NCBI RefSeq assembly: GCF_021390435.2
Contig: NZ_JAJVCN010000001.1
Span: forward strand, 1,054,001-1,118,000
Reading direction: 5' to 3'
DNA: 64,000 nt
Source of the DNA: Kibdelosporangium philippinense
GTDB taxonomy: Bacteria > Actinomycetota > Actinomycetes > Mycobacteriales > Pseudonocardiaceae
Of the stretch, positions 28,387-38,569 are shown one piece after another (position 1 is the first letter of the stretch; each line of letters opens with the position of its first letter). The position numbers and the translations under genes were made by a program. The notes under the pieces were generated by a model, which saw only the letters and a program-made list of their open reading frames with translations, was not told the origin of the DNA and ran no database searches.

Positions 28387-28674
28387 ACCGTCCTCACACC
28401 GGAACTTCGACGTCGATGGCACGCCATCCGAGATCATCCACGGTAACGTCGGCGGGCTCAGCGAGCGCGGTGCGCGATGGCAGCTGGTAGCCAGTGGCGA
28501 GACTCCGCCAACGACGGCTACCGCCTCGTCCGGCGTTACTCGGACCATCGTCGATGCCGAGCCGCCTTCCCCAACCTGGGTGGGTAGTGGTGTCGGATCG
28601 GCGTGTTAGGTTGGCGCCACGGGTGGCCGGACTTCCTCGTGTGCAACGAGGTCCGTGTGCCGGGAGGCTGATCG

Positions 28675-31002
28675 GTGATGGCCCCGCTCGGATTGTTACC
28701 CGCTGAGTCGACGAGTTTTGTCGGGCGGCGTGAAGAACTCGCGCAGGCGCGCGATTTGCTGACGGCTGGCCGGTTGTTGACGTTGATCGGACCTGGTGGT
28801 GTGGGCAAGACCCGGCTGGCGTTGCGGGCTGCCCGGACGGTGATGCGGGCGTTTTCCGATGGGGCGCACGTGGTGCAGTTGGAGGAGTTGCGGGATCCCG
28901 GTCTGCTGCCGCAGACGGTAGCCGCGGAGTTGGGGCTGCGTGATGTGGGGCCTGAGCCCATGGCCAGGGTGGTGGAGTTTCTTCGCGACAGGTCGTTGCT
29001 GCTGGTGATGGACAACTGTGAGCATCTCGTTCGGCCTTGTGGGCAGCTGGTCAGCAGGGTGCTGACGGCTGCTGCCGGGGTGCGGGTGCTGGCCACCAGC
29101 CGTGATGTGCTGCGGGTGTACGGGGAGCATTTGCTTGCGGTCCGGCCGTTGCCGGTGCCGGAACCGTCGGCGACGCGGGTGGCGGATGCTGATGACGCGG
29201 TCACGTTGCTGGCGCATCGGGCGGCGGCGGTCGATCCGGGGTTCGAGGTGGGGCCAGCCAACCTGGCGGTCGTGACGGCGATCTGTCAGCTGCTTGAGGG
29301 GATACCGCTGGCGATTGAACTGGTCGCGGCACGCGTGCGGACCTTGTCGGTGGAACACATCCTGCGGCGCCTCGATGACAGGTTCGAGTTGCTGCGCAAT
29401 GGGCATTCCGGGCGGCCGTCGCGGCAGCGGACGCTGCTGGCGGCGGTGGAGTGGAGTCACGAGCTGTGTTCGCCCGCGGAGCAGGCGATGTGGGCGCGGT
29501 TGTCGGTGTTCAGGGGTGGGTTCACGCTCGACGCGGCCGAAGCGGTGGCCGGGGAGGTGTCGCTGGCGGACGAGCCGTTGGACGTGGTCCACAGCCTGAT
29601 GGACAAGTCCATTCTGATTTGCGAGGACAACGGGTCGTTGGTGCGGTACCGGATGTTGGAGACGCTCCGCGAGTTCGGGATGGCCAAGCTGGTCGAGGCG
29701 GGCGAGAAGCCGGTGTTCCGGCGCAGGCACCAGCACTATTTCCTCGGGGTGGCTGAGCGATTCGCCGAGGACTGGACGGGGCACGGACCAACCGCGGGTG
29801 TTCGCAACGACCCGACTCGAGCACGCGAATTTGCGTTCCGCTCTGGAGTTCAGCCTGAGCGACCCCCAGGGCGCGGACATCGCGGCGCGATTTGCCATTG
29901 CGCTGCAATACTATTGGCATTTTGGCTTCAACAGTGAAGGGCACCGGTGGCTCCAGCGAGTGCTGGCGATCGGCTCACTCACCGCGGCGGACCGGATCGA
30001 GTTGTTGTGGACCGGAACTCTCCTGGCGGTCGTCTGCGCAGACCTGTCCCTCGCTGCCATCCGAAGCCGGAAAGCCATGGCTCTGGCGCGGTATCTGGAC
30101 GACGACTACCTGCTGGGGACAGCCTTACTGACCAAGGCGACTATCGCGTTCAACAGCAATGACCCGGCCAATGCCGACGTCTACTTCACCAGATGCGTTG
30201 AGCTCTTCGAGCGATCCGGGCGGCAGGATACGAAAACGATCATGGCGTACTGCATGCACGCGCAGGCCACGACACTCGCCGGCGATGCGGGACGAGCGGT
30301 CGAGTTGGCACAGCAGGCCGTCCAGATCGCGGACACCCAGCGCGAACCGGCCATCCGAGGCTTTGCCTGGTACACGCTGGCCATGGCGGAATGGCTTGCC
30401 GGGCATTTGGTGGAGGCCACCGGCCACGCGATGGCGAGCCTCCGCGTCAAACTTGGGCATGACGAAGAGAGCAGCGGACGGGCCTTGCTCGTGGAACTGC
30501 TGGCTTGGATCGCCGGTTCACAGCACGCGGACGAGCGCGCTGCCTGGCTGCTCGGGCTCGCCAGCCGGGCGTGGCGGGACGCGGGCGTGAAGGTGCTGTT
30601 CGGCTCCGAAAGCTGGCTGCAGCCGCATCAGGCCTGTGTCCGGCAGGCACTGCGGACGCTTGGCGCGCAGGCATTTCAGGTCGCCTTCGAGTCGGGGGCA
30701 GCCCGTAACGTCGATCTCGACCAGACACTGACGGACCTGGTGAACGAGCAGGCACCCGCCACCGCCCCAGCCGGGGTGGCAGCCGATACCCGCGCCGGTC
30801 AGCAGGCGTTGACACCCGGGAGCTCCAGGTCGCCGAGTTGATCGCGCAAGGCCTGACGAACAAGGAGATCGCCGCCAGACTGCTCATCGCCCAACGCACG
30901 GCCGAAGGCCACGTCGAACGCATCCTGGCCAAACTAGGCCTCACCACTCGAACCCACATCGCGGTGTGGATCACCCAGCAACGCGGACAAGACCAAGACT
31001 GA
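28675..31002 (+). pseudogene. NB-ARC/LuxR regulator gene broken by two frameshifts
   Basis: The 5' part (GTG 28675, GGGAGG upstream) encodes the ATPase core: [13 protein letters not shown], Walker A GPGGVGKT (39-46) and LLLVMDNCEHL. Near 29788 the family-like sequence moves to the next frame: QPRVFATTRLEHANLRSALEF follows in place of the out-of-frame text, as if one C were inserted in GGACCAACC. The TPR-like region then runs to about 30815, where the frame returns to the first one ([18 protein letters not shown] to the stop at 31002), as if one base were lost. Both breaks are in short C/G runs. It is either a recent pseudogene or has two sequencing errors; if repaired it would encode a normal ~775-residue regulator. 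Confidence 0.78.
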
Positions 31003-31066
31003 ACCGGTCTCTTGCGCTTCCGGACCGGCCAGTCGCGGCCTGGCGCGTCAGGTGTGGACGCGTCAA

Positions 31067-32098
31067 TTACGTGACCGAGTTGATCCAGTCGATGACGGCG
31101 GCGTGCACCAGCGCGGTGTCCGGGTTGAGATTGATCGAGTGTCCAGCGGTCGGCAGTACGTAGGTGTGCAGCGACGGTGCCGACGGGTAATACGCTTTCT
31201 CTCGTACTGCCAGCGCCACTTGCGAGCAGACGGGAAGCAAGAGTCCGCAGAAGTAAGGATCGCGCTCACCGATGGCGATGAGCACGGGCACACGGATCAG
31301 CGCTGAATATGGTGTGACGACTCCGAGCGCGACGAAGTCTGGTACTTCGGAGTACGACGCGGTGTCCCGCAGTGCCTCGTCAGTCGCTGCCACCCGCGGG
31401 TCCACTGTGTCCGGTGAATGGAAGGCCTTGGTGCGCATTCCGGGCACTGTCGTGAAGTAGCCGGGGTCATGGTCCGGGAACCTGGAATCCAGCGCCACCG
31501 AATGTGTGTACACCGAGAACAGCAGGAACGTGTTGACGATGTTGACCATGTGCGACAGGCCGGTGACGAGCAGTGCGTCGACGTCGTGGTAGGTCGCCGC
31601 TTCGATGATCGCGATGCCGGAGCCGAGCGAGTGTCCGCCGATGACGACCTCGTCGAAGGAAGTATCAGCGACATCTCCCGCCCGCAGTGCCTTGATCACG
31701 CCGTGCACGGCTTGGGCTTCGATCAGCGCGGTCACTTGGACGCTGAGCGGCCGGGTGCTTCTGCCGGTGCCAAGGCGGTCGAGGGAGAACGTCGCATAGC
31801 CGGCGTTGGTCATCGCCTTGGCGAAGGAATAGATCTCCGGTGCGGTGGGAAAGTCCCAATAGGACGAGTTGTAGGTGGCGCCCGGCACCAGCACCAGCAC
31901 TGTGTTGGGAGCAGGTCCCGCAGGCAGGCACAGCCTGCCGTGAATGGCGCCGGTGACGGTCGACGTGGTCACCGGGACGTCAGCCTCGTGACACGTCTGC
32001 CCCATTCCAGCGACCGCGGTGCTGCTGGGTTGCAGGAATGCCGCTACGGCAACCAACACTGTGATGCGTGTGGACATGGCTCTCGAGGTTTTGCTCAC
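31067..32098 (-). CDS. Secreted alpha/beta-hydrolase
   Basis: A 343-residue exported protein with a signal peptide ending near STAVA. The alpha/beta-hydrolase fold shows an oxyanion region LVLVPGATYNSSYW, the nucleophile elbow GGHSLGSG (Ser), an acid in IGERDPYF and a catalytic His in LPTAGHSINLN. Expected activity is hydrolysis of an ester, lipid or amide outside the cell; the substrate is unknown. GTG 32098 is chosen because GCGGAGG stands before it; ATG 32077 (MSTRITVL) is an alternative. The three Cys in the C-terminal part suggest at least one disulfide. Confidence 0.85.
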   Translation of the reverse strand: MSKTSRAMSTRITVLVAVAAFLQPSSTAVAGMGQTCHEADVPVTTSTVTGAIHGRLCLPAGPAPNTVLVLVPGATYNSSYWDFPTAPEIYSFAKAMTNAGYATFSLDRLGTGRSTRPLSVQVTALIEAQAVHGVIKALRAGDVADTSFDEVVIGGHSLGSGIAIIEAATYHDVDALLVTGLSHMVNIVNTFLLFSVYTHSVALDSRFPDHDPGYFTTVPGMRTKAFHSPDTVDPRVAATDEALRDTASYSEVPDFVALGVVTPYSALIRVPVLIAIGERDPYFCGLLLPVCSQVALAVREKAYYPSAPSLHTYVLPTAGHSINLNPDTALVHAAVIDWINSVT

Positions 32099-32164
32099 GA
32101 GCCTCCGCTTCCTTCCTTGCTTGGTTGAACAGTCGCACGGCACCACGACGATGGCGGTGACGTT

Positions 32165-33062
32165 TCAGGCAGTGGGGAGTGTCCGTTCGACGGCCCACAC
32201 GGCGATCTGGGTGCGTGAGGACAGACCGAGTTTGGTGAGAATGCGTGGGACACAGGCCGAAGCTCCAGTCGATGGTCGCCCGCAGGGTGCGGTGGCGCGG
32301 TGGGGCGGATCCGCTGCTGTTGGCGAGTACCAGAATCCAGTCGTCCAGCCGTTCCAGAAGGCACTCGGCGGACAGCGTCCGCATTCGTGCGGCGGCCAGT
32401 TCGATGGCGAGCGGGAGCCCGTCGAGCCGTCGGCAGATGTCGACAACCGTGACGAGGCTGCCGGGGTCGGCGGTGAAGGTCGGGCAGGCCGTCGCCGCGC
32501 GCTCGGTGAACAGCGTGATGGCGTCGTAGTCGGAGACCTTCGAGAGTTGTGGTGTGTGGCCGGGCGCGGGCAGTGACAGCGAGGGCACCCGCAGGATGTG
32601 TTCACCCGGAATGCCCAGCGATTGTCTGCTGGTCACCAGGATTCGCAGCCCTGCGGCCGTGGGCAGCAGCTGACCGATCAAGGCGGTGCACGCGTCCATG
32701 AGATGTTCGCAGTTGTCCAGTACCAACAGCATCTGCTTGTCCGCAAGGTAACGGACCAGCACGTCGAGCGGCGGACGGCGCGTGCGATCGCGGATTCCCA
32801 GCGTGGCAGCCGTGACCTGGGTAAGCAGTTCAGGTTGTGCCAGTGCTGCCAGCTCTACCAGCCACACACCGTCCTCGTACGCCCGGCGCACCTGCTGGGC
32901 GATGCGTAGCGCCAGCCGGGTTTTCCCGACCCCGCCCGCACCGGTCAAGGTCAGCAGCCGCGTCTCCGACAGCATCCTTCTCGCCGCGTCGATCTGGCTT
33001 CGGCGACCCATGAAGCTCGAGACGTCGGCTGGCAAGTTGCCCTGTTCTCGTCCTGGAACCAT
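32165..33062 (-). pseudogene. NB-ARC/LuxR regulator gene with large internal deletion
   Basis: The 5' part is normal: ATG 33062 with GAGGAA upstream, NLPADVSSFMGRR, Walker A GAGGVGKT (41-48), [24 protein letters not shown] and RTLRATIDWSFGLC. Directly after this (about 32247) the sequence jumps to the end of the LuxR domain, VPRILTKLGLSSRTQIAVWAVERTLPTA, in another frame. About 450 codons are missing: the rest of the ATPase, the whole TPR region and the first two helices of the DNA-binding domain. Reading on in the first frame gives unrelated His/Arg-rich sequence into the hydrolase gene. No active regulator can be made; a truncated ATPase fragment is conceivable. Confidence 0.82.
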
Positions 33063-33186
33063 GTTCGCTTCCTCGGTCCGCCGCTGGGGAGGACCATCGT
33101 CGTTCCCAGCCACCGCATCGCGGCCTACTGCCTGGCGAAGGCGAGATGTGTCGTCCTCGGGCCGGTGGCAACCGCGCTGTTTTGGC

Positions 33187-33783
33187 TTAGTGCGATGGGA
33201 CGATCACCCCGCATGCCACCCGGCCACCGGAGTCTCCGGTTGCCAAGGTCTCGGCGTCTGGGCCGGTAGCTGAGTAGCGAGTGGGGATTCTGGCGAAGTT
33301 GTCCGGCAGTGCGTGAATGATGATCGCGCTGCCGTCGGCGTCGAAGAGCGCTGCCGCGGTGAGTCTGTCGTTCTCGGTGGCGGTTGTGGCCGTGCCGTTG
33401 GCGGAAACGTAGAGCGATGGCAAATCGCCAGTGTGCCGGGGGTGGCCAACGTGTTCGACGTCGAGGTGCCTGCCGGCCGACAGATATGGCACGACGACGC
33501 CGCTGGGATCGGTGGCGTTCGGGTCGCAGATACCCACGGCGTGCACATGGAACCCGTGGAATCCATGGGAAAGCCCGGTCAGCTTGCCGCCGACGAAGGT
33601 CTTGCTGTGGAACAGGTGAAACCTGACGGTGCCAAGCACTTCGCCAGTGACATCGTGGACGATGGCCTCGGCGTCGGTACTGCCCGAGCGCTCGGGGGTA
33701 CTCGCTGAGGCGGCCGCTCCAGCGGCGATGGTGGCGAAAATGGCAAGCACGGCGATGATTCGTGAAGATGGCGGTTGGCGCAT
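33187..33783 (-). CDS. sodC: Secreted Cu/Zn superoxide dismutase-like protein
   Basis: A 198-residue exported protein with a signal peptide (about 1-28). Copper and zinc ligands of the family are visible: GFHGFHVHAVGICDP (His79, His81), GRHLDVEHVGHPRHTGDLP (several His and Asp120), and SAIIIHALPDN (His157). Cys86 and Cys191 (VACGVI) match the conserved disulfide. It would remove superoxide outside the membrane. CAGGAG precedes ATG 33783. The zinc loop is short and the usual electrostatic loop is weakly conserved, so activity is likely but not certain. The region between 33062 and 33187 holds nothing notable. Confidence 0.85.
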   Translation of the reverse strand: MRQPPSSRIIAVLAIFATIAAGAAASASTPERSGSTDAEAIVHDVTGEVLGTVRFHLFHSKTFVGGKLTGLSHGFHGFHVHAVGICDPNATDPSGVVVPYLSAGRHLDVEHVGHPRHTGDLPSLYVSANGTATTATENDRLTAAALFDADGSAIIIHALPDNFARIPTRYSATGPDAETLATGDSGGRVACGVIVPSH

Positions 33784-33845
33784 GCTGTCTCCTGAAGGAG
33801 TAGACGAGTGATCGTCGCGGACATGTGGCGCCGTCCGTGTCGGGC

Positions 33846-35264
33846 CTATCGACTGGGCCCTGAGGCGGGCGGGATGTTCTGGTTGATGTGGAACACGTTG
33901 TCCGGGTCGTAGCGGTCCTTGATCTGGGCGAGCCGGTCGTAGTTGCCGCCGTATGACGCTGTGACGCGGTCTTGTCCCTCGTTCATCAGGAAATTGACAT
34001 ACGCGCCACCGGCCGAGGTCGGGTGCAGCTCCTGCCAGTAGTCCCGGGCCCACTGCGAGATGACGCCGGCATTGGCCGGGTCCGGATCGACACCCACGAT
34101 GACCCCGGCCCAGCCGCCGTCCCGGTAGGCGAACGCGGTCGCGTCGCCAGGCACACGGCTGGCGGCACCGTCGATGGGATAGAGGTGCATGGTGGAGTGG
34201 CCGGTCGGCAGTCGCTCGCCGTACTTGAGGTGCACGTCGATCGCGGCGTCGGAGATCTCGTTGAAGAAGTCCGCCCGCCAGTACCATTGCAGCCCGGCAG
34301 GGTAGAGGCCGTCGAACGCGCTCTGCAGCACGGTGAACGGCATGTCGTGCAGGCCGACCAGCAGCGGTGAGCCGTACGTCCTGATCGGCTCGAGCACTTC
34401 GCTGGCGTGAACGTGTGATCCGGTGTAGCACCAGACGACGGCACAGGACTTGCGGCCCCAGAGCTCCTCGGGGAACGGTTCAACGGGCGGGATGGTCAGC
34501 AGCGCGAGCCAGCCGCTGAGCTCCTCCGGCAGCGATGGCAGTAGCTCTCGGTACCAGCGCATCACCTCGGCCGCGTCGGCGAAGTCGTAAAGCACGGGAC
34601 CACCGATGATCGTGCCGTGTTCACCGATGTCGTGGCAGCGGAAGGTGAACGACGTGACGACGCCGAAATTCCCGCCGCCGCCGCGCAAGGCCCAGAACAG
34701 GTCGCTGTGCGAGCTGTCGCTGGCCGTCACGAAAGTGCCGTCGGCGAGCACCACGTCCGCGGCGAGAAGATTGTCGACGGTCAGCCCGAAGCGCCGGGAG
34801 AGATAGCCGACGCCGCCTCCCAGCGTCAGCCCGGCCACACCGGTGGACGAGAGGAAACCGGAGGGAGTCGCTATGCCGAACCCGACGGTCGCGTGGTCTA
34901 CATCGCCCCAAGTACATCCCGCGTCGGCGCGGACGGTGTGCTTCTCGGGGTCGACCGTGGTGCTGCGAAGCATCGAAAGGTCGATGACCAGGGCATCGTC
35001 CGCGACGCCGAGGCCCGCGGCGTTGTGACCGCCGCCCCGTACCGCGATCTCGAGGTCGTGTTCACGGCCGAAACGTATACAGGCGATGACATCGACAGCG
35101 TCTCGGCAGCGGGCGACGACGGCGGGGCGCTTGTCGATCATGCCGTTGTAGACGGCCCGCGCCTCGTCGTACCCGAGGTCGCCCGGCGTGATGAGATCGC
35201 CACGCAGAGCGGCCGCCAGGCCTTCGTACGGCGTGTTGACGACGCCGGCTGGTGTGGTGCTCAT
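33846..35264 (-). CDS. FAD-dependent oxidoreductase (VAO/BBE family)
   Basis: A 472-residue flavoprotein: a PCMH-type FAD domain with IAVRGGGHNAAGLG, whose His is the usual site for covalent FAD, TLGGGVGYLSRRFGLTVDN, and a C-terminal BBE segment YDPDNVFHINQNIP. The Cys used for a second covalent bond in bicovalent members is absent (GFLSSTGVAG at that place), so a single covalent link is expected. No signal peptide, so cytosolic. Such enzymes oxidise alcohols, sugars or secondary metabolites and pass electrons to oxygen. It ends 62 bp before the SOD-like gene on the same strand; peroxide or superoxide production by this enzyme next to a SOD may be meaningful. Confidence 0.87.
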   Translation of the reverse strand: MSTTPAGVVNTPYEGLAAALRGDLITPGDLGYDEARAVYNGMIDKRPAVVARCRDAVDVIACIRFGREHDLEIAVRGGGHNAAGLGVADDALVIDLSMLRSTTVDPEKHTVRADAGCTWGDVDHATVGFGIATPSGFLSSTGVAGLTLGGGVGYLSRRFGLTVDNLLAADVVLADGTFVTASDSSHSDLFWALRGGGGNFGVVTSFTFRCHDIGEHGTIIGGPVLYDFADAAEVMRWYRELLPSLPEELSGWLALLTIPPVEPFPEELWGRKSCAVVWCYTGSHVHASEVLEPIRTYGSPLLVGLHDMPFTVLQSAFDGLYPAGLQWYWRADFFNEISDAAIDVHLKYGERLPTGHSTMHLYPIDGAASRVPGDATAFAYRDGGWAGVIVGVDPDPANAGVISQWARDYWQELHPTSAGGAYVNFLMNEGQDRVTASYGGNYDRLAQIKDRYDPDNVFHINQNIPPASGPSR

Positions 35265-35628
35265 CTGATCCGCCTTCCCATACGGCGCTCGACCGGGATG
35301 GCATTACCGTCAAACGCGCGCACCACCGAAGGTAAGCACTATCCGCGATCTCCGGAGAACGTTCACTAAACGCTCTAACAAATAACTCGGGTCGTCATGA
35401 TTCGACCCCATTCGTCTATTCTTCACACCACTACCACTACTGAAGAAGTGGCGATCATACCGTCAGGACTAGTGCACAGGAAGCGATTGGCTGGCGAGTC
35501 CGCGTCAATGACAGAAATGGGCCACTACACGTGGGTCATTGGTCAGGTGAGAATGTGCGCTCGGTGGCGCGACCGGGTACCCCGATCTGCGACGATTCTT
35601 GCTCACTAGTGTCGGGTGATGGGAACTA
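35265..35628. promoter_or_regulatory. Divergent intergenic region
   Basis: A 364-bp stretch between the FAD oxidoreductase (minus) and the MalT-like regulator (plus), less GC-rich than the genes. It should contain both promoters. No repeat of the window's families and no small gene with a ribosome site were seen. Confidence 0.45.
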
Positions 35629-38301
35629 ATGGCGGTATGCCAACGGATTCGGCGAACTACTTTCGTGGGGATGAGGCAGACTGCGCGAGTTGGTGAACTG
35701 TCCCGACGTACGCGGTGGTGTGTTCCTCGCACCAAGATCGCGGTACCGCGGGTGCCCGCCAGTTTCATCCGGCGAGAGCCGTTGCGGCACTTGCTTGACC
35801 AGGCGGGCGCAGTGCCCGTCACTGTCGTGTGCGCGCCGGCCGGCTATGGAAAGACGCTTGCGCTCGCGGACTGGGTCGCGGATACCACTGCGGCCTGGGT
35901 ATCCCTCGACCGCTACGACAACGACGCTGGCCGGTTCTGGTCGGCTGTGCTCAGCGCCATGGCCGAATGCGTGCCCGACGACAGCCCGCTGCGGGACCTT
36001 GGCCGACCGGCGGTGGCCGACGAGCCGGGATTTCTCGCCGAGATCGTCGACGCCCTCGACGCGCTGGACGGTCCGCGACTGCTGGTGCTGGATGACGTGC
36101 ACGAGATCGTGGAACCGCGGACACTGCGTGGCGTCGAGGCGCTCATCCGATATGCGCCCAAGGGACTGCGGCTGGTGCTGTCCACTCGGCTCGACCCGCC
36201 GCTCCCGTTGGCTCGGTTGCGCGCGCAGGGCAACCTGGTCGAGATCCGGGCGAACCGGTTGCGGTTCGGTCTCGACGACGCCGCCGCGATGCTTCGCGCG
36301 GTGGGGATCGAACTCGAGGACGAACAGTTGCGGCTGCTCGTCGGCCAGACCGAGGGGTGGGCGGCCGGGCTGCGGCTTGCCGCCCTTTCGCTGCGAGACG
36401 CGGCCGACTGCGACGAGTTCCTCGCGGACTTCGCCGCCGATGACCGATCGGTGGCCGACTACCTCGTCGGCGAGGTGTTGACGCGTCTGCCCGGACGGAC
36501 CGGGGAGTTCCTGCGGGTGATCAGCATCTGCGACGAAGTGTCGCCATCACTGGCGGCGACGCTGTCCGGGCTGGATGACGCAGGCGTGCTCCTCGATGTG
36601 CTGGAGCGGGAGAGTTCGCTGGTGACGAGCGTCGACGTACGCGGGCAACGGTACCGGATCCACGCCTTGCTGCGTTCTTATCTGAGAGCTGACCTCAACC
36701 GGCACCAGCCGGAGCGGACTGTCGAACTGCACGGTATCGCCGCGAAATGGTTCGCTGCCGAACAGCGCGTGCCGGAAGCGCTCGATCACGCTGGGCAGGC
36801 AAGGGACCTGGCCATGGTCGCGGTCCTCCTGCGCCGGTATGCCGTCACGTTGCTGCTCATGGGCGAGCACCACGCGGTCACCAGGGCACTGGCGCTGGTC
36901 GGCCACGATACGGTGACTGAGGATCCCTCGCTTGCCCTGATATCCGCGTTCACGCACCTCGCAGGCGGTGACCTGGCCGCGGCGGAGACGGATTTCGCTG
37001 GCAGTCAGGCCATCTGGCCTGCCACGTGCAGCACCGATATGGCGTTGCTCCGCTGGCTCGTGGGAGCACATCTCGCGCTCATCCGGGGCAAACCCTCGGC
37101 CGCGCTGTTGATGGGGGAGTATCCGGACGGGTTGCGGTCGATGGGCGCTGCGCTCGAGGCGTGGACGCGTATGGCTGTCGGCTGGACTTCGCTGTATGTC
37201 GCGGATCTGGCCACCGCCAGGCGAGAACTGCGGGAAGCTCTCCGGCTCGCCCGCGGCAAGGGCTTCGATCACCTTGTCATGCAATGCCATACGGTCCTCG
37301 GCGCGGCCTGTGCTCTTGGTGGCGACTATCCCGCGATGGCGGAGGCGTCGGCGGCGGCCATCGACCTGGCCAGTGAGCGAGGCTGGTGCCGGGCGCCCTG
37401 GCTGGTGACCGACTACCTGGTGCTCGCCTTCGCGCGCCTGCTGAACCTCGATCCGGCTGGTGCGATGCGATATGCGACGCAGGCCGAACGGGCGAACCAC
37501 CTGGCGCCCGACCCGAGGCTGCGATTCCTGATCAGTTTCGTCGAGGGGGCCGCCCGTTTCGACGCTGGTGACCGCTCGACCGGGTCGCACCGGATGAGGC
37601 AGGCACGCCAGCAGCTCGGTGACGTGGTCCTGTTGCCTGAACTGGTCGCCACCGTCGCGCTCCTTGAGCACCCTTGTGCACTCGCGCTCGGGCACTATGC
37701 CCACGCACGGGAGATCTTTGACTGGACGCGGGCCCGGATCGGCGACACGGCCGAGGTATCCCTGCTGCGGGCGTGGTCGCTGGCCGAGACCGGGCGTGCG
37801 GGTGCGTCCCGGGTGCTGACCGGTGCTTTGGACAGTGCCCGGGCCGGACTGTCTCCGATTACTCGCGTCGCGGCCCTGCTGCTGGAGACGGCGATCGAGC
37901 TTCGCGCGGGGCGGCGGACCAAGGCGCGATGTGCGCTCCAGAGCGCACTGGCGCTTGCCGAGCCGGTGCGGTTGATCCGGCCGTTCGGCGAAGCCGGGCC
38001 GGTGGTGCGGCGGCTGCTGGCTGATCAACAGGGTGGCTTCGGGCCGCTGGACGACTTCGCCAGCCGGGTCTGCGAAGCGGTCACCGGTTTGCACGGCGTA
38101 TGCGGACGCGGCGTTCTGACCCGGCGTGAGCGGGCGGTACTGACCAGACTTCCGTCACTGTGGTCGCTCGACGAGATCGCGTCGGACCTCGCCTTGTCCG
38201 TGAACACAGTGAAGACGCATGTGCGCTCGGTCTACGCGAAACTCGGCGTGCGCAGCCGGCGCGCGGCGGTGGTCGCGGCTCGCGAGCTCGGCTTGATCTG
38301 A
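35629..38301 (+). CDS. MalT-like LuxR-family STAND ATPase regulator
   Basis: An 890-residue protein with the same layout as the one at 14488. CVPRTKIAVPRVPASFI precedes Walker A APAGYGKT (69-76), RLLVLDDVHEI follows, and TPR-like helices cover the middle. The C-terminal LuxR domain (about 828-888) has LTRRERAVLTRLPSLWS and SVNTVKTHVRSVYAKLGV. It is an ATP-dependent transcription activator with unknown inducer. ATG 35629 gives the longest frame; ATG 35671 (MRQTARVGEL) fits the length of its relative better and has GTGGGG before it. It lies divergent from the FAD oxidoreductase and could regulate that gene. Confidence 0.87.
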   Translation: MAVCQRIRRTTFVGMRQTARVGELSRRTRWCVPRTKIAVPRVPASFIRREPLRHLLDQAGAVPVTVVCAPAGYGKTLALADWVADTTAAWVSLDRYDNDAGRFWSAVLSAMAECVPDDSPLRDLGRPAVADEPGFLAEIVDALDALDGPRLLVLDDVHEIVEPRTLRGVEALIRYAPKGLRLVLSTRLDPPLPLARLRAQGNLVEIRANRLRFGLDDAAAMLRAVGIELEDEQLRLLVGQTEGWAAGLRLAALSLRDAADCDEFLADFAADDRSVADYLVGEVLTRLPGRTGEFLRVISICDEVSPSLAATLSGLDDAGVLLDVLERESSLVTSVDVRGQRYRIHALLRSYLRADLNRHQPERTVELHGIAAKWFAAEQRVPEALDHAGQARDLAMVAVLLRRYAVTLLLMGEHHAVTRALALVGHDTVTEDPSLALISAFTHLAGGDLAAAETDFAGSQAIWPATCSTDMALLRWLVGAHLALIRGKPSAALLMGEYPDGLRSMGAALEAWTRMAVGWTSLYVADLATARRELREALRLARGKGFDHLVMQCHTVLGAACALGGDYPAMAEASAAAIDLASERGWCRAPWLVTDYLVLAFARLLNLDPAGAMRYATQAERANHLAPDPRLRFLISFVEGAARFDAGDRSTGSHRMRQARQQLGDVVLLPELVATVALLEHPCALALGHYAHAREIFDWTRARIGDTAEVSLLRAWSLAETGRAGASRVLTGALDSARAGLSPITRVAALLLETAIELRAGRRTKARCALQSALALAEPVRLIRPFGEAGPVVRRLLADQQGGFGPLDDFASRVCEAVTGLHGVCGRGVLTRRERAVLTRLPSLWSLDEIASDLALSVNTVKTHVRSVYAKLGVRSRRAAVVAARELGLI

Positions 38302-38569
38302 TCGATCGGCATCGCGGATCTTCGGTGCGTCAAACCGGACTGCTCCGGTCGCGTGTCGTGGTCTTGGGACGCACGAGCCTCACCCGTTGAGGATGAGATC
38401 GCCGCAGTGGGGTGGGTGCCGGCCGTCGAACGGCACGTCTCGGGCATGGGAATTCGTCGCTTCGTGCAGCCCGGTGCGCGGGCCATCCCACCTTCATGAG
38501 GTGACGTCCGGCCCAGCGAGTCCGCGCACACTCGGGTGCCCCAACGTGTGATGGCAGGAGGAGAAGACA

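Noticed and set aside
28675..31002. Programmed ribosomal frameshifting in the regulator gene
   Set aside because: The two shift points lack a slippery heptamer and downstream structure, and intact relatives use a single frame.
33846..35264. Bicovalent FAD enzyme
   Set aside because: The His site is present but the second-site Cys is missing, so only a single covalent link is plausible.
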